From positions 620,001-684,000 of the forward strand of contig NZ_CP032514.1 in the NCBI RefSeq assembly GCF_003606385.1: DNA of 64,000 bases, given 5' to 3'. The translations under genes and the position numbers were made by a program. This DNA comes from Actinomyces lilanjuaniae (GTDB lineage: Bacteria > Actinomycetota > Actinomycetes > Actinomycetales > Actinomycetaceae). Below, piece by piece: positions 53,863 to 63,372 of the stretch (positions are counted from its first letter, which is position 1; every line of letters begins with the position of its first letter). Below the pieces are notes generated by a model. That model had not been told where the DNA came from, did no database searches, and was given only the letters and a program-made list of their open reading frames with translations.

Positions 53863-55161
53863 TCACACCCACTCGGCAGGGTTGGCGACGACCCCCTCCA
53901 GGACCGCCCAGGCCGCTCCCGTGGCGCCGGGTGTCTCGTCGGAGGGTGCGGGCAGCACGCGCGGGGGCGACCAGGGGGAGGCCAGGACTCGTCGGCTCAG
54001 CTCGGGCTCCAGCTCGGGACGCAGCACCTCGGTCAGGGGTGCCAGGTGCCCGCCGAGGACGACTGCGGGAATGTCCAGGATGTTGATCGCCGCGCTCAGG
54101 GCCACCGCCAGGGCGTGGGCGGCTGCCGACACCGAGGCCCGCGCCTCCTCCCGGCCCTCCTGCCACGCACGGACCAGCTGGTCGGGGGAGGCGTCCTCAC
54201 CCAGACCCGCCCCGGTAAGGATGACCCGGCGTCCGGCGTAGCGCTCCAGGCAGCCCCGGTTACCGCAGCCACACTCGGGCCCGTCCGGGGCCACCTGGAC
54301 GTGGCCCACCTCCCCGGCGAACCCAGCCGACCCGTGGATGACGACACCGTCGCGCACCAGCCCCGCGCCGATTCCGTTCTCCCCGGACAGGTAGATGAAG
54401 TCGTGGGTCTGCGCCTGGGCGCCCGGGCGGGTGCGGGCGGCCACCAGCGCGCCGAAGTCGGCCTCGTTGCCCACCAGCAGCCTGCCTCCCACCGGGTCCA
54501 GGCGTGAGGCCAGGCGGGTGGCCGGGGCCACGCCTGACCAGCCGAGGTTGGGGGCGCGCAGCAGGGTGCCCTCGCTGACCAGGCCGGGCAGGGCCAGGGC
54601 CGCACCGGCCAGGCGCGCGCGTGCCAGGGCGGGGGCCTCTAGGACCTGCTCCATAAGGTCGGCAAGACGGCTCAGCGTTGCTGTCGGGTCCGAGCCTGCC
54701 AGGTCCGCGTGCACCACTCGCTCGGCCAGCACCGCCCCGGACAGGTCGATGGCGCGTACTGCCATGCGTGAGACGTTGACCTCCAGTCCCAGGGCCGCCA
54801 CCGTCCCCCGGGCCGGGACCAGCGGCACGGCGGGTCGCCCGGGACCCGAGGAGGCTGCAGGCGGCAGCTCGGCGAGCAGGTGGGCGGCCACGAGCGCGTC
54901 GACCAGGCGGGAGGCGGTGGAGCGGGTCATGCCGGTCGCCGCCGCCACGTCGGCCCTTGACAGAGGCGCAGGGGAGGCGAACACGTGCTGCGCCACAAGG
55001 GCCAGGTTGGTGTCGCGCAGCGAGGACTGGCTAGCAGAGGCGGCGCGCCGTCTTGAAGGCAGTCGTGAGGGTGGTGCGGGGGAGGCTGCCGAGGTGGGGC
55101 GGACTAACGTGCGCCCGCCCGGGCGTCGCAGTTTCTGACTCACCCCTTGACCATACTCCAT
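53863..55161 (-). CDS. ROK-family transcriptional repressor (XylR-like)
   Basis: A xylose-type repressor: helix-turn-helix [43 protein letters not shown] after a basic 50-residue leader, then the ROK sugar-binding fold ([47 protein letters not shown]) with the ROK zinc motif GEVGHVQV...[10 protein letters not shown] (three Cys and one His). It lies divergently from xylA with a palindrome between, so it most likely represses the xyl genes in absence of xylose. Start: ATG 55161, with a GTG one codon upstream. Confidence 0.9.
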   Translation of the reverse strand: MEYGQGVSQKLRRPGGRTLVRPTSAASPAPPSRLPSRRRAASASQSSLRDTNLALVAQHVFASPAPLSRADVAAATGMTRSTASRLVDALVAAHLLAELPPAASSGPGRPAVPLVPARGTVAALGLEVNVSRMAVRAIDLSGAVLAERVVHADLAGSDPTATLSRLADLMEQVLEAPALARARLAGAALALPGLVSEGTLLRAPNLGWSGVAPATRLASRLDPVGGRLLVGNEADFGALVAARTRPGAQAQTHDFIYLSGENGIGAGLVRDGVVIHGSAGFAGEVGHVQVAPDGPECGCGNRGCLERYAGRRVILTGAGLGEDASPDQLVRAWQEGREEARASVSAAAHALAVALSAAINILDIPAVVLGGHLAPLTEVLRPELEPELSRRVLASPWSPPRVLPAPSDETPGATGAAWAVLEGVVANPAEWV

Positions 55162-55174
55162 CACCGTGCCATAG

Positions 55175-55190
55175 TTGTTTCAATAAACAA
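55175..55190. promoter_or_regulatory. XylR-type operator between xylR and xylA
   Basis: TTGTTT (55175-55180) and AAACAA (55185-55190) form a perfect inverted repeat with a CAAT spacer. It resembles the core of known Gram-positive XylR operators (GTTT..AAAC arms) and lies 14 bp from the repressor start and 112 bp before xylA, placed to control both. Confidence 0.65.
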
Positions 55191-55301
55191 ATGCTGCTGC
55201 CAGGGTCCTGGGCGGCCCGTCCCAGGTCGTCTGACGCCGTCGCTGTCCCACGTCGTCTCGCGCAGTCTCCACGCATCTCACGTCGTCTCAAGGAGGAGAC
55301 C

Positions 55302-56483
55302 ATGGTCCGCACACCCACCAAGGAGGACAGGTTCTCGTTCGGCCTGTGGACGGTCGGCTGGAACGCCGTCGACCCCTTCGGCACCGGGACCCGCCCGGTG
55401 CTGGACCCCTGGGAGTACACCGCCCGGCTCGCCGAGCTGGGGGCCTGGGGCATTACCTTCCACGACAACGACGTCTTCGACTTCGACGCCTCGCAGACCG
55501 AGCGCGAGCAGCGAGTCAGACGCGTGAGGAAGGTCGCCGACGAGGCTGGCCTGGTCATCGAGATGGTCACCACCAACACCTTCACCCACCCCGTGTTCAA
55601 GGACGGGGGTCTGACCAGCAACGACCGGGGCGTGCGCCGCTTCGCCCTGCGCAAGCTGTTGCGCAACGTGGACCTGGCCGCGCAGCTGGGCGCGACCACC
55701 TTTGTCATGTGGGGCGGTCGTGAGGGTGCGGAGTACGACTCCTCCAAGGATCTGGGTGCCGCCTTCGAGCGCTACAAGGAGGGCCTGGACACGGTGGCCG
55801 GCTACATCAGGTCCCAGGGCTACAGTCTTCGCATCGGCCTGGAGCCCAAGCCCAACGAGCCGCGCGGGGACATCCTCCTGCCCACCGTGGGTCACGCCCT
55901 GGCGCTCATCGCCGAGCTGGACAACGGTGAGGTCGTGGGCCTGAACCCCGAGGTGGGCCACGAGCAGATGGCAGGCCTCAACTACACCCACGGCATCGCC
56001 CAGGCCCTAGTGGCGGGCAAGCTCTTCCACATCGACCTCAACGGCCAGTCGGGCATCAAGTACGACCAGGACAAGGTCTTCGGCCACGGCGACCTGGCCA
56101 GCGCCTTCTTCACCGTGGATCTCCTGGAGAACGGCTTCCCCGGCGGAGGCCCCCGCTACGAGGGGCCGCGCCACTTCGACTACAAGCCCTCACGCACCGA
56201 GGGCCTGGAGGGGGTGTGGGCCTCCGCGGCGGCCAACATGGAGATGTACCTCATGCTTGCGGACAAGGCGCGCGCCTTCCGTGCCGACCCCGCTACCGCC
56301 GAGCTCATGGACAAGGCCTCCGTGCCTGAGCTGGCCCAGCCCACGCTCGCCCCCGGGGAGTCCGTCGCAGACCTCCTGGCTGACACCAGCGCCTACGAGG
56401 ACTTCGACGCCACGGCTGCGGGTGCGCGCGAATACCACTTTGTCGAGCTCTACCACCACGCCATGCGCCACCTCATTGGGTGA
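55302..56483 (+). CDS. xylA: xylose isomerase
   Basis: Converts D-xylose to D-xylulose. The 393-aa class I enzyme has the catalytic ITFHDND (His54, Asp57, numbering as in Streptomyces XylA), the [14 protein letters not shown] segment, metal ligands in [15 protein letters not shown] (Glu~181, Lys~183), [21 protein letters not shown] and [20 protein letters not shown] lies before the ATG. It is divergent from the ROK repressor and followed by xylB. Confidence 0.97.
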   Translation: MVRTPTKEDRFSFGLWTVGWNAVDPFGTGTRPVLDPWEYTARLAELGAWGITFHDNDVFDFDASQTEREQRVRRVRKVADEAGLVIEMVTTNTFTHPVFKDGGLTSNDRGVRRFALRKLLRNVDLAAQLGATTFVMWGGREGAEYDSSKDLGAAFERYKEGLDTVAGYIRSQGYSLRIGLEPKPNEPRGDILLPTVGHALALIAELDNGEVVGLNPEVGHEQMAGLNYTHGIAQALVAGKLFHIDLNGQSGIKYDQDKVFGHGDLASAFFTVDLLENGFPGGGPRYEGPRHFDYKPSRTEGLEGVWASAAANMEMYLMLADKARAFRADPATAELMDKASVPELAQPTLAPGESVADLLADTSAYEDFDATAAGAREYHFVELYHHAMRHLIG

Positions 56484-56670
56484 CCTGGCCTGCCGTCTCC
56501 CTGTTTTCCTGCCGGGATATGACGGGAGGTGGTCGGCGGCTGCTGGCCGCCCACGTCCGCGTACCGCACCGAGACGGGCCTGGCACGCGGACAGTCTGCG
56601 AACAGACCGGACAGACAACCCTCGCCTGGTCACACCGGGCGCGCTCGGGGACACCCGGGAAGGAGACCTC

Positions 56671-58130
56671 ATGACACTCGTAGCCGGAATCGACTCCTCC
56701 ACCCAGTCCTGCAAGATCGTCATCCGCGACGCCGCCACCGGCGCCCTGGTCCGGCAGGCGAAGACCTCTCACCCCGATGGCACCGAGGTCCACCCGGACC
56801 ACTGGTGGACGGCGCTGGAGCAGGCTGTTGACGCCGTCGGTGGTCTTGACGACGTCTCCGCCCTCAGCGTGGGAGGGCAGCAGCACGGGATGGTGGTCCT
56901 TGACGCCCACGGCGAGGTGATCCGCCCCGCCCTGCTGTGGAACGACACCCGCTCCGCGCAGGCTGCTGAGCAGCTTGTCGCCGACCTCGGGGACGGAGAC
57001 GTCGCTGTCGGGCGAGCTGCCTGGGCTGATGCCGTGGGCAGCGTCCCGGTGGCGTCTCTGACCGTCACCAAGCTGCGCTGGCTGGCCGACCACGAGCCGC
57101 AGGCTGCCGCCCGCGTCGCGGCCGTGTGCCTGCCCCACGACTGGCTGACGTGGAGGCTGTCAGGGTCGCGCTCCCTGACAGACCTGGTCACCGACCGCTC
57201 CGACGCCTCCGGGACCGGCTACTTTGACGCCGAGGCCAACGTCTACCGGCGTGACCTGCTGGCCCTGGCGCTGCGGCGCCGCGAGGAGGAGGTGGCCGAC
57301 ATCGTCCTGCCGCGCGTGGCGGGACCCAGGGAGGCTGTTGGCCGCGGAGGCGGCGATGTCGCCGGGCGGGACCTGTCCCACCTGGTTCTGGGGCCCGGGT
57401 GCGGGGACAACGCCGGGGCCGCTCTGGGGCTGGGCCTGCGTACCGGGCAGACCAGCGTGTCCCTGGGCACCAGCGGCGTGGTCGCCGCGGTCTCGGCCGT
57501 GGCCACCCACGACGCCTCTGGTCTGGTCACCGGCTTCTCCGACGCCACCGGAGGGTTCCTGCCGCTGGCCTGCACTCTCAACGGCGCCCGGGTGCTGGAT
57601 GCGGCCAGGACGGTGCTGGGGTGGGCTACGAGGAGTTCGACGCCCTGGCCCTGGCCGCGCCTGCCGGAGCGGGCGGCCTGGTGCACGTGCCCTACCTGGA
57701 GGGGAGCGCACCCCGAACCTGCCTCGTGCCACCGGGGTGCTCACCGGGATGACGCTGGCCTCTCTCACCCCGGGCAACTACGCCCGCGCCGCCGTGGAGG
57801 GGCTCCTGTGCCTCCTGGGGGCGGGATCGACGCCGTGCGCTCGCTGGGGTCGAGGTCGGCTCGGTGGTGCTGGTGGGCGGCGGCGTGAGGTGGGAGTGCG
57901 CCCGTAGGCTCGCTCCAGCCGTCCTGGGGGTGCCCGTGGAGGTGCCTGAGCCGGGGGAGTACGTGGCCGACGGCGCCGCCCGGCAGGCCGCCTGGGTCCT
58001 GGACGGGGGTGAGGAGCCGCCCGTCTGGGAGCTCGGCCCGGTTGAGCACCTGGAGGCCGAGCCTCAGCCCGAGGTGCGTGCCGCCTACGAGCGCGCTGCC
58101 GCCCTGGTGGCCTCCTCCCAGACGTCGTAG
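56671..58130 (+). pseudogene. xylB: xylulokinase, four frameshifts (xylB)
   Basis: XylB phosphorylates D-xylulose after XylA. The intact first frame shows [15 protein letters not shown] (~4-18), [51 protein letters not shown] and [13 protein letters not shown]. Later pieces lie in shifted frames: [60 protein letters not shown] and GAARQAAWVLDG. One extra G at 57618-57621, 57701-57704, 57823-57825 and 57846-57849 restores a 487-aa protein of normal length. GGGAAGGAGA precedes the ATG. Confidence 0.92.
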
Positions 58131-58381
58131 GGGCGGCGACGTTCCACGTGGTGGTGTGGTGGAGTTTCGCATCGCGGGACCGCGACGATATCGCGCGCTG
58201 CTGCGTCTGGCGCCGCAGGCCTGGGACCTCGGGGCCGCGGCGGTGGACCAGGTGCCCAGGAGCTCCGCTTCCCGGGCCGGTACCCTGTGTGGGAAAAGAG
58301 GCCGGGCCGCCAGGACCCGGTAGCGGTTTCCGACCGTGCGTTGCTCACAGCGGTCGCAGCCCTGCATCAAGGAGGATGCCC

Positions 58382-59333
58382 ATGAGTGTCGTGGTGGTGG
58401 GGTCGCTCAACGTGGATCTCAACGTGACTGTGGATCGTCTTCCCGGGCCGGGGGAGACCCTTCTGGGCGCTGGCGGCCGCACGAGCCCTGGCGGCAAAGG
58501 GGCCAACCAGGCGCTCGCCGCCGCCCTGCGCGGGGCCGAGGTACGCATGGTGGGGGCGGTCGGCGAGGACGCCAACGCTGCCGTCGCCCTGAGCCGTCTG
58601 TCACAGGCAGGTGTGGACACGTCCCTGGTGGCTGGCCTGGACGCGCCTACGGGGCTGGCTGTGTGCGTGGTGGACGGCGCCGGGCGGAACACTATCGTCG
58701 TCGTCCCGGGTGCCAACGGTCTGGTTGGTGCCGCCCAGGTGGAGGCGGCCGCGCCAGCGATCACCCGTGCCAGCGTCCTGGTGCTCCAGGGAGAGGTTCC
58801 TCCTGGTGCGGTGGCTGCGGCCGTGAGGGCGGCCTGCGGACACGCTGGCGGGGCTGGGGTCCCTGGGCGGCCCCGTATCCTTCTCAACCTCGCTCCCGTC
58901 ATCCCGCTGGACGCGCGGATCGTGCAGCTGGCCGACCCGCTGGTGGTCAACGAGCACGAGGGCCGACTGGTCCTCAAGGAGGTCTTCGGCATCGACCCGG
59001 CCTCCTTGGAGAAGCAGGCCGACCCGGACGTCGCGGTGGCCCGCGCCCTTGTGACCCAGGGCCTGGCCTCGGTGGTCATGACCCTGGGGAGCGGGGTGCG
59101 GTCGCGCTGGAGGCGGGAGATCCCAGTAGGCCGCTGGCCTTCCCCTCACCCGAGTGGCGGTGGTGGACACGGTGGGCGCTGGGGACGCCTTCGTGGGGCG
59201 CTGGCGGCCAGCCTGGCGGCAGGTGGCACGCTCGCCCAGGCCGTGGGGCCGGGGTGCGGGTGGGAGCCTACGCCTGTACCGGCCGCGGCGCCCAGGACTC
59301 CTACCCGGGCCGGGGGACGAGCTGCCGCGGTAG
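58382..59333 (+). pseudogene. rbsK: ribokinase (PfkB family), five frameshifts
   Basis: Phosphorylates ribose at C5. The intact part has VVVGSLNVDLNVTVDRLPGPGETL, GRTSPGGKGANQALAAA, VVPGANG, LNLAPV and VVNEHEG. The end lies in shifted frames: GAVALEAGDPSRPLAFP, VAVVDTVGAGDAFVG (the PfkB catalytic DTVGAGD with Asp base) and GAYACTGRGAQDSYPGRG. An extra G at 59086-59089, 59153, 59195-59198, 59245-59248 and 59312-59316 gives a 318-aa enzyme. AAGGAGGA precedes the ATG. The role beside a ribose-type ABC transporter is clear if the gene is intact. Confidence 0.9.
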
Positions 59334-59508
59334 CGGGGTGCGGCATCCCGACTCCGCTCGTGCCAGTGCGGTACGTCCGCCTTACATCCTCTTTACATCC
59401 TCCTTACCTCCTCCTCGCGCCCGGGCGGGCGTGAGGGCCGCCGCACGCCCCAGTACCTCCAGGCCTCGCTCTTGACGCCCGAGGGTGGACGTGAGAGCAT
59501 GGATGTAG

Positions 59509-59534
59509 TCCATTCGACGATGAATGGATATACA
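59509..59534 (+). promoter_or_regulatory. internal operator/promoter before the sugar ABC genes
   Basis: TCCATTC (59509-59515) and GAATGGA (59522-59528) form a perfect inverted repeat with a 6-nt spacer, followed at once by TATACA (59529-59534), a good -10. The -35 is weak. A direct repeat of TTTACATCCTC type lies about 110 bp upstream. This suggests separate control of the transporter genes within the sugar cluster. Confidence 0.5.
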
Positions 59535-59586
59535 CCAGGTTGGTGCGTCAGCCCTGGTGGGTCTGCCGGAGCAAGGAGGCTCTCGC

Positions 59587-60297
59587 GTGGCACAGATAGA
59601 CAGCACTACGGACAGCGGCACAGGCAGGAGCACCTCGGGCAGGCCGGGCGGGTCGGGTGTAGACCGGAGGGTGCGGGCAGGGGCGAGCGCGGCTTGGCGA
59701 CGCCCAATCCTGTGGCGTACGGTGGCGGCGGCGGTGCTGGTGGCCGTCTGCCTCCTGGGCACACGGTTCGTCTCGCCCTCCGAGGCTGAGGCGATCCTGT
59801 CGGGTGACAGCGTCGACCCCGTCGACTACGCGACGGACACCTACTCCGACGTCGTCGCCTACGTGGAGGACAACGCGGTCCCCCTTCCCGAGCTCGCGGC
59901 CGATCTGGAGGCTGACGAGGACGCGGCCGCCGAGCAGCACGGCCAGCGTGACGGCGAGGCCGCCTACACCTACGCCACCACCTTCACCGGCATCGTGGGT
60001 GGGGGAGGCTTCGGCACCGTCTCGGTCCAGGTGGACGGCATGCCCCGGGGTGTGGCCGTCTACGTGCCCACCGGGCCGGCACTGACCGGGACGGCGCTGC
60101 GGGACGTCACGGGGGAGACCACCTTTGACATGTTCACCAACCAGATCGACTACGCCCAGGTGGGCATTACCCTCAACGAGCAGGTCCGCGACGACGTCCT
60201 AGTCCCAGCGGACCTAGCCTCGCTGGGCGGGAGGACGGTCACCGTGACGGGCGCCTTTGCCTACTCCGACCCCAGGCCATCACCGTCGTGCCCGTAA
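59587..60297 (+). CDS. DUF2291 lipoprotein-like protein, C-terminus frameshifted
   Basis: DUF2291 proteins are periplasmic/exported proteins encoded with ribose-type ABC transporters. After a disordered 45-residue leader comes one membrane helix (RTVAAAVLVAVCLLGTRFV) and the domain: YATDTYSDVVAYVEDNAVPL, AYTYATTFTGIVGG, TFDMFTNQIDYAQVGITLNEQVRDDVL. The read frame ends early; one extra C in the run at 60270-60273 gives PQAITVVPVSIEVGS with a stop at 60315-60317 that overlaps the next gene's ATG (ATGA), strong support for the correction (243 aa). GTG start with AAGGAGG upstream. Confidence 0.82.
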   Translation: MAQIDSTTDSGTGRSTSGRPGGSGVDRRVRAGASAAWRRPILWRTVAAAVLVAVCLLGTRFVSPSEAEAILSGDSVDPVDYATDTYSDVVAYVEDNAVPLPELAADLEADEDAAAEQHGQRDGEAAYTYATTFTGIVGGGGFGTVSVQVDGMPRGVAVYVPTGPALTGTALRDVTGETTFDMFTNQIDYAQVGITLNEQVRDDVLVPADLASLGGRTVTVTGAFAYSDPRPSPSCP

Positions 60298-60313
60298 GCA
60301 TCGAGGTCGGGTC

Positions 60314-61858
60314 ATGACGGCGGGGCGGCCGACGGCACCTACTCGGCCAGTGGTCCTTGCGGGGCGGGGCGTCACCAAGGCCTATGGGGCCACCCACGCG
60401 CTGCGCGGCGTGGACCTGGAGATCCACCAGGGCGAGGTTCTCGCCCTCATTGGGGAGAATGGAGCCGGGAAGTCCACGCTGATGAAGATACTCTCCGGCG
60501 TGGAGCAGCCCAGCTCGGGGACCGTCGAGCTCGACGGGCAGCCGGTGCTCCTCGCCTCCCCGGCGCAGGCGGTGGCGCTGGGCGTGGCGATCATCCACCA
60601 GGAGCTCAGCCTGTGCCCCAACCTCTCCGTGGTGGACAACATCTTCCTGGGCCGCGAGCTGGCTGGGCCCACCGGTGTGGCCAGGCGCCGTGAGCGCGAG
60701 GCCACCCGCGCCGTCCTGGAGCGGCTGGGGGAGGAGATCGACCCTGACGCCCTGGTGGGCGACCTGAGCCTGGGCCAGCAGCAGCTCGTCGAGATCGCCC
60801 GCGCCCTGGACGAGGACGCCCGAGTACTCATCATGGACGAGCCCACCTCCGCCCTGTCCGCCTCCGAGGTCGAGATCCTCTTCAGTGTCATCCGCGACCT
60901 GACCTCCCGTGGCGTCGCCGTGGTCTACATCTCCCACCACATGGATGAGTGCCTGGAAGTCGCGGACACTGCCGTCGTCCTTCGGGACGGCTGGCTGGTG
61001 GCCAGCCGTCCCGTGGCGGAGGTGGACCTGCCCTGGATCGTGCGCACCATGGCCGGACGCGACCAGTCTGACCTTTTCCCCGCCATCACGGCGAGTCCGG
61101 GACAAGTGGTTCTCCAGGTGGAGGACCTTATGGTGCCCGACCCGGCCAACCCCTCCCGCCTCGCGGTGGACACGGTATCCCTGAGCGTGAGGGAGGGCGA
61201 GGTCGTCGCCGTCTACGGGCTCATGGGCGCCGGGCGCACCGAGCTGCTAGAGACCCTGGCCGGCCGCCACCGCCCGGCCGCAGGGCGGATCCTTCTGGAC
61301 GGGCGGGACGTCACCGCTACCTCGGTGGCCGACAGGATCGACCAGGGCGTGGTCCTGGCGCCGGAGGACCGCCAGGCTGACGGGCTGGTCCAAGTCATGA
61401 GCGTGGGCTCCAACATGTCGCTGGCCGCCCTGAGACGCCTCACCCGGGCGGGCGCCATCCACAGGCGGCGGGAGGCCGCCGAGGTGGGCCGGGGGATCGA
61501 GGCAGTGCGGGTCAAGACGGAGTCCGCCTCTGCACCTATCACCTCCCTGTCCGGCGGCAACCAGCAGAAGGTGGTCCTGGCCAAGGTGCTCATGACTGCC
61601 CCGCGCCTGGTGCTGCTGGACGAGCCCACACGGGGCGTGGACATCGGCGCCAGGTCGGACATCTTCGCCACGACGGCGCAGATCGCCGGGTCCGGCGCCG
61701 GAGTGCTCCTGGCCACCTCCGAGCTGGCCGAGGCTCTGCAGGCCAGTACCAGGCTCCTGGTCATGGCCCGGGGGCGCCTGGTGGCTGAGCTGGACCCGGG
61801 CACCGCTACCCGCGACCAGGTCATGGCCGCCACGGGTGAGCAGCTGAGGACCGCGTGA
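60314..61858 (+). CDS. sugar ABC transporter ATP-binding protein (RbsA type)
   Basis: A 514-aa tandem ATPase. First domain: Walker A GENGAGKST (~47-55), signature LSLGQQQLVEIARAL, Walker B VLIMDEPTSAL. Second domain: degenerate Walker A GLMGAGRTE (~302), signature LSGGNQQKVVLAKVL (~413) and VLLDEPTRGVD. This two-domain form drives ribose/xylose/galactose-type importers. It is preceded by DUF2291 (ATGA overlap with the corrected frame) and followed by a matching permease after 158 bp. Confidence 0.94.
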   Translation: MTAGRPTAPTRPVVLAGRGVTKAYGATHALRGVDLEIHQGEVLALIGENGAGKSTLMKILSGVEQPSSGTVELDGQPVLLASPAQAVALGVAIIHQELSLCPNLSVVDNIFLGRELAGPTGVARRREREATRAVLERLGEEIDPDALVGDLSLGQQQLVEIARALDEDARVLIMDEPTSALSASEVEILFSVIRDLTSRGVAVVYISHHMDECLEVADTAVVLRDGWLVASRPVAEVDLPWIVRTMAGRDQSDLFPAITASPGQVVLQVEDLMVPDPANPSRLAVDTVSLSVREGEVVAVYGLMGAGRTELLETLAGRHRPAAGRILLDGRDVTATSVADRIDQGVVLAPEDRQADGLVQVMSVGSNMSLAALRRLTRAGAIHRRREAAEVGRGIEAVRVKTESASAPITSLSGGNQQKVVLAKVLMTAPRLVLLDEPTRGVDIGARSDIFATTAQIAGSGAGVLLATSELAEALQASTRLLVMARGRLVAELDPGTATRDQVMAATGEQLRTA

Positions 61859-62016
61859 CAGCCGCACCTGCTTGCCTCGCCGCAGTGATGGCACGACCGC
61901 CGCGACTACCGCGTCCGTTCGACTGGGCCTCACCCGCACCACCTCGCGACTGACCCTCATCACCTTCATCCACTCACGCAAGACCCACTCAGGATATCTA
62001 CCCAGGACGGCCGCCC

Positions 62017-63372
62017 ATGACCACCCCGACCACCTCATCCACTCCGCCCGGCCCGACAGCCTCGTCGACCCAGTCCGCCCCTCCTGACGCACGTCTGGCG
62101 CGTACCGGCCTGCGCGTCGGCGACCGCAGCCTGGGAGAGTTCCTCATGGCGCAGCGCGCCTTCATCGCCCTCATCGTCCTCGTCGTCGTCTTCGCCTCCC
62201 TGTCCAGCAGCTTCCTGGACCCGACGAACCTCGTGTCCATGACCAAGCACGTGGCCTACAACGCCCTGCTCGCCCTGGGAATGCTCCTGGTCATCCTCAC
62301 CGGGGGCATCGACTTGTCGGTGGGGTCGGTAGTAGGTCTGACCGGCGTGGTCGCGGGTGTCATGCTGCGTGGGACGCACCTGTCCCTCCTGGACCTCAAC
62401 GCCTACCCCTCGGTACTTGTCGTCGTCATCGTCGCCCTGCTCGTGGGCACAGGAGTGGGTGCGCTCAACGGTCTCCTGGTCACCCGCTTCCGCGTGGCCC
62501 CCTTCATCGCCACCCTCGGCTCCCTGTACATGGCTAGGGGAGCCGCCCTGCTCATCTCTGGTGGGGAGACCTACTCCGACCTTGACGGCGCGGAAGGGCT
62601 GGGCAACACCGGATTCTACGTTCTGGGCGTCTCACGGTTCCTGGGCCTGCCTACCTCGGTGTGGCTCATGATCGTCCTCGGGGCGCTCGTGGCGCTCCTG
62701 GTCGCCCGGGCGCCCTTCGGGAGGTGGTTGTACGCCGTGGGTGGCAACGAGCGGGCCGCTGAGCTCTCCGGGGTGCCGGTGAACCGGGTGAAGATGCGCG
62801 TCTACATGGCCTCGGGGTTCTTCGCCGCCCTGGCCGGGCTCATTATCGCCTCAGAGCTGACAGCCGCCGCCCCTGCGGCGGGCGAGACCTACGAGATGAA
62901 CGCCATCGCGGCGGTCGTCATCGGCGGGGCCTCCCTGGCCGGAGGGCGCGGGGACGTCAAGGGGGCGCTTATCGGCGCCTTCGTCATCGGCTTCCTCAAC
63001 GACGGGCTGGTGCTGGTCGGGGTCTCCTCGTTCTGGCAGACCTTCCTCAAGGGTCTGGTCATCGTCCTGGCCGTGGTGCTCGACCAGGGCCAGCAGCGCC
63101 TGGAGCGCTCCCGGGCCGCCGCCCAGGCCGCCCGCAGCGTCAGGCTCGAGGTCGAGCGGACCAGCCCGGGCGGAGAGGCCAGTGCGGGTGCGCAGGCCGG
63201 TCCGCCTGACGAGGCAGGCGAGGGTGGCACCAGTGCCCGGCGGCCGCAGGCGCAGACCCAGACGCAGACCCGGACCCAGATACAGACCCAGACGCAGACC
63301 CGGACGGAGGCGGCGGCCTCCCGGTCGGCTTCCTTGCCGACAGCGACGGATGAGAGCGAGGACACGCAATGA
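62017..63372 (+). CDS. sugar ABC transporter permease (RbsC type)
   Basis: A 451-aa permease with about ten membrane helices. Landmarks: LLALGMLLVILTGGIDLSVGSVVGLTGVVAG, LLVTRFRVAPFIATLGSLYMARG, YAVGGNERAAELSGVPVNRVK and the EAA-like NAIAAVVIGGASLAGGRGDVKG. The 110-residue C-terminal extension is hydrophilic and ends in a QTQT/RTQ repeat encoded by a near-perfect DNA repeat (63247-63305), unusual for the family. Its stop overlaps the next gene (ATGA). Confidence 0.93.
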   Translation: MTTPTTSSTPPGPTASSTQSAPPDARLARTGLRVGDRSLGEFLMAQRAFIALIVLVVVFASLSSSFLDPTNLVSMTKHVAYNALLALGMLLVILTGGIDLSVGSVVGLTGVVAGVMLRGTHLSLLDLNAYPSVLVVVIVALLVGTGVGALNGLLVTRFRVAPFIATLGSLYMARGAALLISGGETYSDLDGAEGLGNTGFYVLGVSRFLGLPTSVWLMIVLGALVALLVARAPFGRWLYAVGGNERAAELSGVPVNRVKMRVYMASGFFAALAGLIIASELTAAAPAAGETYEMNAIAAVVIGGASLAGGRGDVKGALIGAFVIGFLNDGLVLVGVSSFWQTFLKGLVIVLAVVLDQGQQRLERSRAAAQAARSVRLEVERTSPGGEASAGAQAGPPDEAGEGGTSARRPQAQTQTQTRTQIQTQTQTRTEAAASRSASLPTATDESEDTQ

